64,000 bases of DNA from Methanoregula sp. (GTDB taxonomy: Archaea; Halobacteriota; Methanomicrobia; Methanomicrobiales; Methanospirillaceae): NCBI RefSeq assembly GCF_023227875.1, contig NZ_JALOCH010000012.1:1-64000 (forward strand), written 5' to 3'. Shown here piece by piece: positions 50,057 to 57,799 of the stretch. Under the pieces are notes generated by a model that saw only the letters and a list, made by a program, of their open reading frames with translations, had not been told where the DNA came from and searched no databases. Numbering within the stretch: position 1 is the stretch's first letter; every line of letters begins with the position of its first letter. Position numbers and translations under genes: made by a program.

Positions 50057-51148
50057 TTAGAGACGGACCACTTTAAGGTATACCTTTGCAAGGATCGCCG
50101 GCAGGGCCCTGATAACATTCCGGTCCTTCTGGCGTTGCTCCTCGGTGAGGTCTGACCACGGGAGAATGCAGTTATGGATCTTCTGCATGTCGTCACGGTT
50201 CTTTACATATACCCACCCTTTCTTCACCCGTTCGTCCACCCATCGTTCATGTTCCATTTCGGCAAGGAGTTCAACTTCATTGTCGGTGAACGCAAAGAGC
50301 GGTTCACGTGTTTCTGACGAGAGTCCGATCGTGCAATGGATCCGGTGGAGCATCTTCCAGATATTCTCTGCCTGACGGATGTTCGAATCCTTTAACCGGT
50401 TGGGAAGCTCGTTCCAGGGACGCATGGATGAGTTGGTTTCCGGGGTCTCACCGGCTTTTCTCTCATTTTCGAGATACTCCTCGTGAATTGCCCGGGCCAC
50501 CAGTTCCCGGGTGCCGGTTGCACCGATATCATAGTATTTCCTGATGATATTCCGCACTTTCTCCGATTCAATCCATCCCCGGTCAATCCGGGTGATGATG
50601 TCATTGATCTCGGCTGCCAGGGTATGGATCTTTGCGGCAGTTGCCTTTTCTTCGAGCAGATCGGACAGGCCGATGATTGCGGTGATGGGATTTCTTATGT
50701 GATCGCCAAGGATGGCGAACTGTTCGATATTCTTCTCGATCTGTGCATATGCGTCCTTCTTGAACTGCTCCATCTCTGCCAGTTCGGTGATGTCGAGGCC
50801 ATATACCAGTGCACCGGTGAGATTGCCGGTGGTATCGCAGCGGGGTATAACGGTGAACCTGACCACACTTCTCTCCCCGTCTTTTCCCTGCACGGGCTGG
50901 ATCTGTGTGGCGCGGGATTCACCGGACCCGGCAACATCTTTGATTTCTGCCATCAGCTCATTGGCAAATAACGGGAAGAACTGCCTGATATGGCCGCCCC
51001 TGGCGGAAAATTCACGGTTGCCCATGAACTCATTGAATGCCCGGTTTGACCATGCGATCGTACCGTCGGGCTCCAGTACCAGCACCCATTCGGACAGTCC
51101 CTCAAGCGCTTCGTTGAGGGTTCTGGTCATATCTGTTGATGCATCCAT
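50057..51148 (-). CDS. PAS-HisKA-RyR protein lacking a kinase ATPase domain
   Basis: 363 residues. PAS (about 8-125, with DGTIAWSNRAFNEFMG), an amphipathic linker, a HisKA-like dimerisation helix (145-200, DHIRNPITAIIGLSDLL, H150) and a C-terminal ryanodine-receptor-type (RyR) domain (about 245-355: MEHERWVDERVKKGW, MQKIHNCILPWSDLTEEQ). The GHKL ATPase domain that should follow HisKA is absent, so it cannot phosphorylate by itself. RyR-like domains in prokaryotes are suspected sensors of nucleotide-derived ligands. On the same strand as the TIR gene 80 bp downstream. Confidence 0.8.
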   Translation of the reverse strand: MDASTDMTRTLNEALEGLSEWVLVLEPDGTIAWSNRAFNEFMGNREFSARGGHIRQFFPLFANELMAEIKDVAGSGESRATQIQPVQGKDGERSVVRFTVIPRCDTTGNLTGALVYGLDITELAEMEQFKKDAYAQIEKNIEQFAILGDHIRNPITAIIGLSDLLEEKATAAKIHTLAAEINDIITRIDRGWIESEKVRNIIRKYYDIGATGTRELVARAIHEEYLENERKAGETPETNSSMRPWNELPNRLKDSNIRQAENIWKMLHRIHCTIGLSSETREPLFAFTDNEVELLAEMEHERWVDERVKKGWVYVKNRDDMQKIHNCILPWSDLTEEQRQKDRNVIRALPAILAKVYLKVVRL

Positions 51149-51330
51149 CCCTTATCCCCGTCTTTCTTTGTGAATACTATCCGTCAGCCCTTATTCGTTT
51201 CTAAGTATGGGGGCCCTCGTACAGTACGAGATAATATAACGGGAGACCTCTTCAATAAATCAATACGGGGACCTGTCCACAGAATCTGGTTAAACCTGAC
51301 GGTCCTGAACAATAGACCTGAAAAGGAAAG

Positions 51331-51402
51331 TGGACTCGACGGGATTTGAACCCGTGGCCTTCACGTTGCAAACGTGACGATCTACCCCTGATCTACGAGC
51401 CC
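51331..51402 (-). tRNA. tRNA-Ala, anticodon TGC
   Basis: Reading right to left, GGGCTCG (acceptor), GGGGTAGAT (D-arm), anticodon stem TCACG with loop TTTGCAA (anticodon TGC), T-arm with GGTTCAAATC, and acceptor return CGAGTCC plus discriminator A. 72 nt, no intron, CCA not encoded. Decodes GCA/GCG/GCU-type alanine codons. Confidence 0.95.
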
Positions 51403-51594
51403 GCTGCACATATGCTTGCGGCATACTATTTTTCTGTCAATTCCATATAGTTGTTACTGATCAAACGAAGTTTTGGCGATCCTTGACAGCGTTTCCAGAC
51501 ATTTCATGGATATTGCCAAAATCCAAAACACTTTTTTGAACCGGGTGAGATACAAGAATATTACTCCGGGCGCTCGCTCCGGGATGGAGTATTC

Positions 51595-51780
51595 ATGGCA
51601 AAACTGATCATCGAACCGAAGAAGACAAAAGAAGGGCAGATTGAATACATCGTCAACTATCACGACCCCAAGAGCGACAACTCGTTCATGGTAACGACAA
51701 CGAGCGATCTCAACGAAGCGATTGACCGTCTGAAATCGACGCTTGAAGGTGAAGTACAGGCGATCCTGCAGAAGAAGTAA
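51595..51780 (+). CDS. Small conserved hypothetical protein
   Basis: 61 residues, soluble, with a two-strand/helix pattern (AKLIIEPKKTKEGQIEYIVN then FMVTTTSDLNEAIDRLK). GGGATGGAGT lies 5-6 bp before the ATG, supporting translation. It lies between the two tRNA-Ala genes on the opposite strand. Function unknown. Confidence 0.6.
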   Translation: MAKLIIEPKKTKEGQIEYIVNYHDPKSDNSFMVTTTSDLNEAIDRLKSTLEGEVQAILQKK

Positions 51781-51848
51781 CGATCAGGAATTTCTTTTTT
51801 TTAAAATTTCGAGGGTTTACACAAAACCTCTCCAATCCCGAGAAACGA

Positions 51849-51867
51849 GAAGACCCAAAGGGTCTTC
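51849..51867 (-). terminator. Hairpin downstream of tRNA-Ala(CGC)
   Basis: Perfect 8-bp hairpin GAAGACCC-AAA-GGGTCTTC, 12 bp beyond the 3' end of the minus-strand tRNA at 51879, preceded by a short T-run when read on that strand. Possible terminator or processing signal. Confidence 0.4.
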
Positions 51868-51878
51868 GAAAACAAAGA

Positions 51879-51950
51879 TGGACCCGGCGGGATTTGAACC
51901 CGCGGCCTCTACGTTGCGAACGTAGCGATCTACCCCTGATCTACGAGCCC
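51879..51950 (-). tRNA. tRNA-Ala, anticodon CGC
   Basis: Same body as the tRNA-Ala at 51331-51402 (identical GGGCTCG acceptor and D-arm), but anticodon loop TTCGCAA, i.e. CGC, for codon GCG. T-arm GGTTCAAATC and 3' CGGGTCC plus A. 72 nt, no intron, no encoded CCA. The two tRNAs probably arose by duplication. Confidence 0.94.
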
Positions 51951-52026
51951 GCTGATGGGGATAATAGGTTTCGTGCCGATGGAATATAGTTCTTGGCGTT
52001 CCCGTATCCGGGACAAAAAAATATGA

Positions 52027-53037
52027 TCAGAGAATGATCTCGATGTCAAGCTTCTCTGCCAGTTCCTTGTACCTGTTCCGGATGGTGACTTCCGTTACAC
52101 CGGCAACTTCTGCGACCTCGCGCTGGGTACGCCTCTCGCCGCCAAGGATGGAGGAGATGTAGATGGCTGCAGCGGCAACACCGGTCGGGCCGCGGCCGCT
52201 TGTCAGTTCACGCTCTCCTGCCTGGCGGAGGATCTCCACGGCACGGCTCTGCACCTCGCCCTTGAGGGTGAGGCCCGAGCAGAAGCGCGGCACGTAGTCG
52301 ATCGGGGACGTCGGGAGGAGCTTGAGTCCGAGTTCGCGGGAGATGAACCGGTAGGTCCTGCCGATCTCTTTCCTGGATACACGGGATACTTCTGCGATCT
52401 CGTCGAGTGTCCTGGGGACGCTGCACTGCCGGCAGGCTGCGTAGAGTGCGGCTGCCGCAACACCTTCGATGCTCCGCCCGCGGATCAGGTTCTTGTCGAC
52501 CGCGTCACGGTACACGACGGCTGCGGTCTCACGGACGTTCCTCGGGAGGCCCAGTGCGGATGCCATGCGGTCCAGTTCCGAGAGGGCGAATGCGAGGTTG
52601 CGCTCGGTTGCATTGCTGACACGGATCCGGCGCTGCCACTTGCGGAGACGGTAGAGCTGTGCCCGGTTCTTGGAGGAGATGGCCCTGCCGTACGAGTCCC
52701 GGTTGCGCCAGTCGATCATGGTCGAGAGACCCTTGTCGTGGATGGTAAAGGTCATCGGGGCGCCGACACGTGACCTCTTCATCCGCTGGTCATGGTCGAA
52801 GGCACGCCACTCGGGGCCGCGGTCGATGAAGTCATCGTCAATGACAAGCCCGCAGCTCTGGCAGACAAGTTCTGCCCGCTCGTAGTCGTGCACGAGCTGC
52901 CTGCCGCCACATTCCGGACAGACCGTCTCGGTGTGGTTCTCGGCTTTTTTCTCCTGTTCTTTCTGTTTTGTACGGGACTTGAGCGCTTCACGCTCTGACT
53001 GGAGGGTTTTTAATTTCTCGATTTCCTGCATCCACAT
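52027..53037 (-). CDS. tfb: Transcription initiation factor B
   Basis: 336 residues. Zinc ribbon (C40, C43, C59, C62) with VCPECGG and VCQSCGLVIDDD, B-finger region (RMKRSRVGAPMTFTIHDKGLS), then two cyclin-type repeats (about 145-230 and 240-330). Recruits RNA polymerase to TATA/TBP/BRE promoters. The 35-residue N-terminal extension is charged and coiled. AGGTGA precedes the ATG. Downstream of gar1 on the same strand, a known archaeal neighbourhood. Confidence 0.98.
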   Translation of the reverse strand: MWMQEIEKLKTLQSEREALKSRTKQKEQEKKAENHTETVCPECGGRQLVHDYERAELVCQSCGLVIDDDFIDRGPEWRAFDHDQRMKRSRVGAPMTFTIHDKGLSTMIDWRNRDSYGRAISSKNRAQLYRLRKWQRRIRVSNATERNLAFALSELDRMASALGLPRNVRETAAVVYRDAVDKNLIRGRSIEGVAAAALYAACRQCSVPRTLDEIAEVSRVSRKEIGRTYRFISRELGLKLLPTSPIDYVPRFCSGLTLKGEVQSRAVEILRQAGERELTSGRGPTGVAAAAIYISSILGGERRTQREVAEVAGVTEVTIRNRYKELAEKLDIEIIL

Positions 53038-53097
53038 TCACCTGGTTTGAGATTGGAAATTTTTCCTGCTGATTACGGGCCGGTATATCCGCGGGGG

Positions 53098-53322
53098 TTA
53101 TTTCGTGAAGAGTTTTTCATTGGGCTGGACAGTGCATTTCTCCCGGCAGAGAACAGCGGCATAGGGGGCCTTGATGTTCCCGAAGAGATCCAGTATTTTG
53201 CCAACCGGTTTCATGCGCCGGTCGGAAACCTCACTATAAAGTGCGGGGAGCTGGGCGGCATCACACTGGATAATGAGCATCCGGCTGCCAATGGTGCTCA
53301 TCGCTCGACCAACAACTTTCAC
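53098..53322 (-). CDS. gar1: H/ACA RNP component Gar1
   Basis: 74 residues from GTG at 53322, chosen because GAGGTTGTTC (a good ribosome binding site) precedes it and the product MKVVGRAMSTIGSRMLII matches archaeal Gar1 starts; an ATG lies 21 bp downstream and a TTG 12 bp upstream. The conserved VGKILDLFGNIKAPYAAV is the Cbf5-contact region. Part of the pseudouridylation guide RNP. tfb follows. Confidence 0.85.
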   Translation of the reverse strand: MKVVGRAMSTIGSRMLIIQCDAAQLPALYSEVSDRRMKPVGKILDLFGNIKAPYAAVLCREKCTVQPNEKLFTK

Positions 53323-53422
53323 GAACAACCTCAAGGATACAATAATGCTGAAATATTTTAGTAATCTATATATGTGCGACAGCAGGGTATTTAAACGTTG
53401 CGTGAAAGTATAAATAGAAATT

Positions 53423-54076
53423 TCAGAAACCCAGGAATTGGTCGATATTTAAAGATAGCGCCCGTTTACACTCCGCATCGGTCAGTCCGGCCCCTTTGGC
53501 AACGATAAATTTCGCGCGCTCATCAAGGATGTCGTGGGGGGCGTGTGCGTCGGAGTCCACGACCATCCGGCATCCGGCCTCCCGCGCAACGCGTGCCACG
53601 TGACCATTGGTCCGGTTGTGTCCACCGCGGGAGGTGATCTCAAGAGCAATACCATTCTTTGCGGCAGCTTTCGCATCCTTGAGAGTAACCATGCCCGGGT
53701 GGGCGAGGACATTGACATACCTGCACATGCAGGCTGCATGGTTGGTCCCCTCTGCAACCGGCTCGACCGGTGTTTCGCCATGGACAACGACAATATCGGC
53801 ACCTGCGGCTTTCGCTGCTTTTGCGAGCGGTGCGATCTGGGTCGGGGGCACGTGGGTTATCTCCACGCCGCAGAGTAGCCTCACCCCAAAGAGGCCGGCA
53901 GATTCCCGGACGAGCTCAAGCGTCGAGAGAACGGACTCCGCATTCGAGAGGTCCACGTGATCGGTGATCGCCACGGTTGTATACCCCGTAACTGCCATCC
54001 GGCGGACAAGCTCGATGGGGAGCATTTCGCCATCAGAGAGGATCGAATGGGTGTGCAGGTCGTACATGCCGCTCAT
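53423..54076 (-). CDS. PHP-domain phosphoesterase
   Basis: 217 residues. DLHTHSILSDGE (metal His at 8 and 10), ITDHVDL, GVEITHV and VLAHPGMVT, VVDSDAHAPHD trace the metal-binding PHP motifs of histidinol-phosphatase/PolX-like enzymes. The start (ATG 54076) overlaps the srp19 stop by 4 bp. Related archaeal proteins next to srp19 are annotated as possible RNase P p30 relatives, but the intact metal motifs point to a phosphoesterase. Substrate unknown. Confidence 0.8.
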   Translation of the reverse strand: MSGMYDLHTHSILSDGEMLPIELVRRMAVTGYTTVAITDHVDLSNAESVLSTLELVRESAGLFGVRLLCGVEITHVPPTQIAPLAKAAKAAGADIVVVHGETPVEPVAEGTNHAACMCRYVNVLAHPGMVTLKDAKAAAKNGIALEITSRGGHNRTNGHVARVAREAGCRMVVDSDAHAPHDILDERAKFIVAKGAGLTDAECKRALSLNIDQFLGF

Positions 54077-54348
54077 TTCCGGATCTCCAGTTTCTGTGCG
54101 ATTTTCCTGATCAGCACTTCCTTGCTCTCCGTCCACTGGGCGACGATGCGGCCCTCGCGCCGGGTCCAGTGTGCCGGGTGGTGATGGTCTTCCACGCGGT
54201 ACTGGATGCCGTAGCGTTTGAGTGCCCGTTCGATATCCGTCAGTACTGGTCCCTTGACCCCGAGACTGCGCGGGACCCGCCGCCCCTCCGCCCGGGAATA
54301 ATGGGCATTGAAATAACACGGATAGAGGATACACTCGCCAGCTGCCAT
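54073..54348 (-). CDS. srp19: Signal recognition particle 19 kDa protein
   Basis: 91 residues: ECILYPCYFNAHYSRAEGRRVPRSLGVKGP and the helical ESKEVLIRKIAQKLEIRK are the SRP19 N- and C-terminal signatures, binding the 7S RNA before SRP54 loading. ATG at 54348; apparently leaderless from the shared TATA box. Overlaps the PHP gene start by 4 bp. Confidence 0.93.
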   Translation of the reverse strand: MAAGECILYPCYFNAHYSRAEGRRVPRSLGVKGPVLTDIERALKRYGIQYRVEDHHHPAHWTRREGRIVAQWTESKEVLIRKIAQKLEIRK

Positions 54349-54371
54349 TGCCGGATAGTTTGTGGGTCAAG

Positions 54372-54379
54372 GTATAAAC
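54372..54379. promoter_or_regulatory. Shared bidirectional TATA box between srp19 and hypB
   Basis: GTATAAAC reads as a TATA-type box in both directions. Its centre (54375.5) is 27.5 bp from the srp19 ATG (54348) and 27.5 bp from the hypB ATG (54403). The spacing matches leaderless transcription on both sides. Confidence 0.6.
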
Positions 54380-54402
54380 ACTGCACGCTCCCACCTTCTA
54401 TC

Positions 54403-55062
54403 ATGCATCACATCGACGTCAGGCTGGAGAAGGATGTCTACGACGCCAACAACTCTCTTGCCGACCACAATGCACAGCACCTGAAGGCCCACGGCGTCAG
54501 GGCGTTCGACCTGCTGGGGGCGATCGGGTCAGGAAAGACTGCCCTGATCGAGCGCCTTGTCCCCCTGCTTGAGAAGAAGGGGCTCCGGGCCGGTGCCATC
54601 GCCGGCGACGTATATGGCGACGACGACTTCAAGCGTATCGTTGCAACCGGCATTCCCGCGTACAATGCCAACACGGGCAAGGAATGCCACCTCGATGCCC
54701 ACCTTGTCGAACACGCGATCGACCACCTCCCGCTCGATGACATCGACGTCCTGTTCATTGAAAATGTGGGCAACATGGTCTGCCCCACGGACTTCCGTCT
54801 CGGGGCGGAGAAGCGGATTGTCGTGGTGAGCTCCACGGAAGGGGACGATGTGGTGAACAAGCACCCGATGATGTTCCGCGACTGTACGATCGGTGTGATC
54901 AACAAGGTCGACCTGGCCCCGCTTGTAGGGGCGAACCTGAACAGGATGGAGTCGGACATCCGCCGGTATAACCCCGGTATGCCGGTATTCCGGACAAACC
55001 TGAAGACCGGTGACGGCGTGGCAGCGCTCCTTGACACCATCCTCGTCACCCCGATCCGGTAA
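54403..55062 (+). CDS. hypB: Hydrogenase nickel-incorporation GTPase HypB
   Basis: 219 residues. SIMIBI-class G1 GAIGSGKTAL (39-48), ENVGNMVCP (switch with Cys for Ni/Zn), and G4 INKVDLAP. Inserts nickel into [NiFe] hydrogenases, central to hydrogenotrophic methanogens. No His-rich or CxxCGC N-terminus, which is the minimal archaeal form. No hypA in the window. Divergent from srp19. Confidence 0.95.
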   Translation: MHHIDVRLEKDVYDANNSLADHNAQHLKAHGVRAFDLLGAIGSGKTALIERLVPLLEKKGLRAGAIAGDVYGDDDFKRIVATGIPAYNANTGKECHLDAHLVEHAIDHLPLDDIDVLFIENVGNMVCPTDFRLGAEKRIVVVSSTEGDDVVNKHPMMFRDCTIGVINKVDLAPLVGANLNRMESDIRRYNPGMPVFRTNLKTGDGVAALLDTILVTPIR

Positions 55063-55087
55063 CCGGCAATGCGTAAACGTAGAAGTA

Positions 55088-55116
55088 CTATAAATATCTC
55101 TGAAGGGAATATATAG
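55088..55116 (+). promoter_or_regulatory. Promoter of the eS8 gene
   Basis: Two TATA-like boxes, ACTATAAATA (55088-55097) and GAATATATAG (55107-55116), lie 50-75 bp before the ATG at 55163, as expected for a strongly expressed ribosomal gene. Confidence 0.5.
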
Positions 55117-55162
55117 AGCACCATCTTTGGGCAGGATACCTGAAGAATTTGAGAGTGACACC

Positions 55163-55540
55163 ATGCAGTGGCAGGCAGAATCCGTACGAAAAGTAACCGG
55201 TGGCAGGCGCCGCCCGGCACAGAAGAAGCGCAGAGCAGAGATCGGCCGTGCACCGGCAGACACCCATATCGGTGAGGCCCGGACACGGGTTGTCAGGACG
55301 TTTGGTGGCAACTTCATCACCATGGCGCTCCGTGCAAACTTCGCCAACGTGACCAACCCGAAGAACGGTGAGACAAAGAAGGTCAAGATCGAGACCGTGG
55401 AGAAGAACACGGCAAACCCGAACTATGTCCGGAGAAACCTGCTCACCAAGGGTGCCGTGATCAAGACCGAGCTCGGGCATGCAAAGATCACCAGCCGCCC
55501 CGGCCAGGACGGCATCATCAACGCACTCTTACTCGAATAA
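55163..55540 (+). CDS. rps8e: 30S ribosomal protein eS8
   Basis: 125 residues from ATG at 55163. The eS8 hallmark SVRKVTGGRRRPAQKKRRAEIGR at the N-terminus and the C-terminal LLTKGAVIKTELGHAKITSRPGQDG are clear. Archaeal/eukaryotic-specific. Stands alone with its own promoter. Confidence 0.96.
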   Translation: MQWQAESVRKVTGGRRRPAQKKRRAEIGRAPADTHIGEARTRVVRTFGGNFITMALRANFANVTNPKNGETKKVKIETVEKNTANPNYVRRNLLTKGAVIKTELGHAKITSRPGQDGIINALLLE

Positions 55541-55646
55541 ATTCCCCCCATATTTTTTCTCATTCTGATTTTATCAGGTCCATATCATCTTCTGCATGAT
55601 ATGTACGCAGCAATCTTTTTTCTTTCAGATGTGCAATGCTCTAGTC

Positions 55647-56069
55647 ATGCGAAGGATCTATTATCGTTTCCCCCAGCGGGTGGATCTCTCGTTTGCGATG
55701 GGCATGCCGTTTAACGAGACCCTCCGGTATATCGCACACCTGGACAACGAGGAATCGACAAAGACTACCGGGAAAGAACTGGTCAAGGTCAAGACCCGGG
55801 TGGAGATTGCGCTCGACCGTGCCACGTTCGGCGACATAACCCCCGACGTCCTCCGGCCTGGTGCTATCACCGAGGCAGTTGACTTCCGTGTTTCCGTCCT
55901 TGCGCTTGCTCTCCGCGGCGGCGGGAAAGTCCCCATTGCCAATGATATTTTTTACCTGCGGCTGAGTGACCAGGTCTCCCGGACCGATATCGATATTGCA
56001 AAAGAAGGCCGCGGGGAGGGGCTGGACGCACTGGACATGAAAAATATCCTCCTGGGTGCCCCGAAGTGA
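55647..56069 (+). CDS. Conserved hypothetical, gene pair with DUF2240
   Basis: About 140 residues; the first in-frame ATG is at 55629, another at 55647, and I favour the latter since MRRIYYRFPQRVDLSFAMGM reads as a continuous beta-helix pattern. The protein is soluble, with a mixed alpha/beta layout and charged C-terminus. Family not recognised. Its stop overlaps the GTG of the DUF2240 gene by 3 bp, so the two probably work together. Confidence 0.65.
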   Translation: MRRIYYRFPQRVDLSFAMGMPFNETLRYIAHLDNEESTKTTGKELVKVKTRVEIALDRATFGDITPDVLRPGAITEAVDFRVSVLALALRGGGKVPIANDIFYLRLSDQVSRTDIDIAKEGRGEGLDALDMKNILLGAPK

Positions 56070-56527
56070 CCCTCCGGACAACGATCGTCGCCCCCTTCAG
56101 GCATACACGGAAGACCGGCATGCGGAAGAACGAGCTGGTCTATTACTTTGCCCTTGACCGGAAATGGATGAGCACCGAACAGGCAAACCAGCTCCTCCGT
56201 CGCGCAGAAGAAGATGGCCTGGTGCGGCAGGACAACGGGACATATTCCCTCACGTTCGACAGTGCGGAGGTGACCATCCCCATCGGCTTCAAGCCTACGT
56301 CCGCGATCTTTGAGCGTAACGACCCGACCCAGGAACTCATCGGCCGCATCGCCAAAGTCCGGAACGTTGACGAGACAGAGATTGTTGCAGAGATGAACCG
56401 GGTCATCAAAGACGGGTTCGACACTCACCTCCTCCCCCCGGCAGCGCTGATCCTCCTTGCAAAAAAATACAATATCCCTTTTGAAGACCTGCGCGATTCG
56501 TTCCGGCAGGCGATAAAAAAAGCATGA
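56066..56527 (+). CDS. DUF2240 family protein
   Basis: 153 residues from GTG at 56066 rather than an ATG at 56120, because the family opening VAPFRHTRKTGMRKNELVYY would otherwise be lost. A winged-helix-like first half (LDRKWMSTEQANQLLRRAEE) and a helical C-terminus with DTHLLPPAALILLAKKYNIPFED are typical. An archaeal family of unknown role, possibly nucleic-acid binding. Confidence 0.75.
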   Translation: MTLRTTIVAPFRHTRKTGMRKNELVYYFALDRKWMSTEQANQLLRRAEEDGLVRQDNGTYSLTFDSAEVTIPIGFKPTSAIFERNDPTQELIGRIAKVRNVDETEIVAEMNRVIKDGFDTHLLPPAALILLAKKYNIPFEDLRDSFRQAIKKA

Positions 56528-56635
56528 TGCCCCGGCATCTCCGGATAAAGTCTCTTTTAGCTGGAACGAACCAATACACAAAGTATTTCCTCGAATTATT
56601 CATTAACTATCATAAAGCATTTCTGGAGACCAGGT

Positions 56636-57136
56636 ATGAGACACGGAAGAAGGAGAAGAGATCTCGGGGATACGCCGTGGATTACCATCGCGGCAATTGT
56701 CGGTGTAATCGCGGTTGTAATTCTGGCTCTGGTATTTTTCCTGGGGGGAGGGTCCGACCAATCGTCCGCGACCTCACCATCAGGGAGCAGCAGCGCAGCC
56801 CCGACCACGAAGTTATCGAACCAGGGTGTTGCGTCGATCACGGTTAAGACGACTACGGCACCAGCAGTCCCGGTTTCCGGGGTCTGGATTATGGTTGACT
56901 ACATTGGCAGCTATAAAGGAAGCTATGGGATGCCATCCGATCTCCGGAAAGTGGAGGAATCCGGCATCCGGCTCTTTGAGGTGGTAAATGCGACCGGCAC
57001 CGTTCAGGCAACCTTCGCGAAGAAGGACAGCTCTGCCAGGCACGACCTCTCCGTTACGATCTATAAAGACGGAAAAGCCGTCAAGGTAGGGGAAAACAGC
57101 TCGGCATACGGGATTGTCAGTATCAGATACCCGTAA
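56636..57136 (+). CDS. Membrane-anchored exported protein
   Basis: 166 residues. A short Arg-rich start, one hydrophobic helix (about 15-37, IAAIVGVIAVVILALVFFLG), a Ser/Thr/Ala linker (40-60) and a beta-rich extracellular-type domain of about 105 residues with VSGVWIMVDYIG. The signal is pilin-like in position but lacks a clear cleavage motif. GGAGACCAGG precedes the ATG. Function unknown. Confidence 0.65.
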   Translation: MRHGRRRRDLGDTPWITIAAIVGVIAVVILALVFFLGGGSDQSSATSPSGSSSAAPTTKLSNQGVASITVKTTTAPAVPVSGVWIMVDYIGSYKGSYGMPSDLRKVEESGIRLFEVVNATGTVQATFAKKDSSARHDLSVTIYKDGKAVKVGENSSAYGIVSIRYP

Positions 57137-57201
57137 TTTTTTTTGAAAATTCCTTTTTAAAAACCGTGTAAAACCGGTGAAGAAGATCAAAAAGAGATTA
57201 T

Positions 57202-57642
57202 TTATTTCTTGCCGACTCTGGCTTTCGGTGCTGATTTCTTCTCTTCCTTCTTCTCGCCCTCTACTTTCGGGAAGAGCTCGTCAAGGGTTTTCTCACCGTA
57301 GGTGGTAACGCGTGCATTGATCTGGACGAAATCCTGGGTGATCTCGCTTGAGCGGATCGTCTTTCTCCGGCGTTCCCCTTCCATCGTCGGGTGAAACCCG
57401 ATGCCCCCGGCAAGGAGGAGTTTCTTGCGCCCTGCGCCCGGGAGGCCCTTCTTTGCCGTGATCCCGGTCCGGTCGGATGCTCCGGTGATCAGGATCTTGT
57501 ATCCCGCGAGCCCGAGGGAACCTGCTTCCAGTTCATCGCCAATACTTTTGCCCACAATCGCACCTGCTGCGCCGCCACTGGCGTCGACATTGTAGGCGCG
57601 ACCGGTCTTGGGGTCTGATACAACGACTTTAAACTCAACCAT
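57202..57642 (-). CDS. rps6e: 30S ribosomal protein eS6
   Basis: 146 residues: FKVVVSDPKTGRAYNVD and the GERRRKTIRSSEITQDFVQIN core are diagnostic for eS6, with a Lys/Glu-rich C-terminal tail. Downstream of infB on the same strand (157 bp gap). A TATA-like box near 57747-57757 on this strand gives it its own promoter, and the leader has a small hairpin AAACCC...GGGTTT (57672-57691). Confidence 0.95.
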   Translation of the reverse strand: MVEFKVVVSDPKTGRAYNVDASGGAAGAIVGKSIGDELEAGSLGLAGYKILITGASDRTGITAKKGLPGAGRKKLLLAGGIGFHPTMEGERRRKTIRSSEITQDFVQINARVTTYGEKTLDELFPKVEGEKKEEKKSAPKARVGKK

Positions 57643-57799
57643 GAATGATTCTCCGTATTATGTTATCCAAAAAACCCAATTTACCGGGTTTCTTTTCACG
57701 TCTCCGGCTGCCGGCGGATTCGCCTACACATGAGAAGTACCCATATTCTTATACTGGTACGCTATTAAACCCTCGCGTTACCTTCCGGTCGGAAAACAC

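Noticed and set aside
51743..51925. A 60-codon plus-strand frame across tRNA-Ala(CGC)
   Set aside because: Overlaps a complete tRNA gene and the end of the preceding small gene in another frame.
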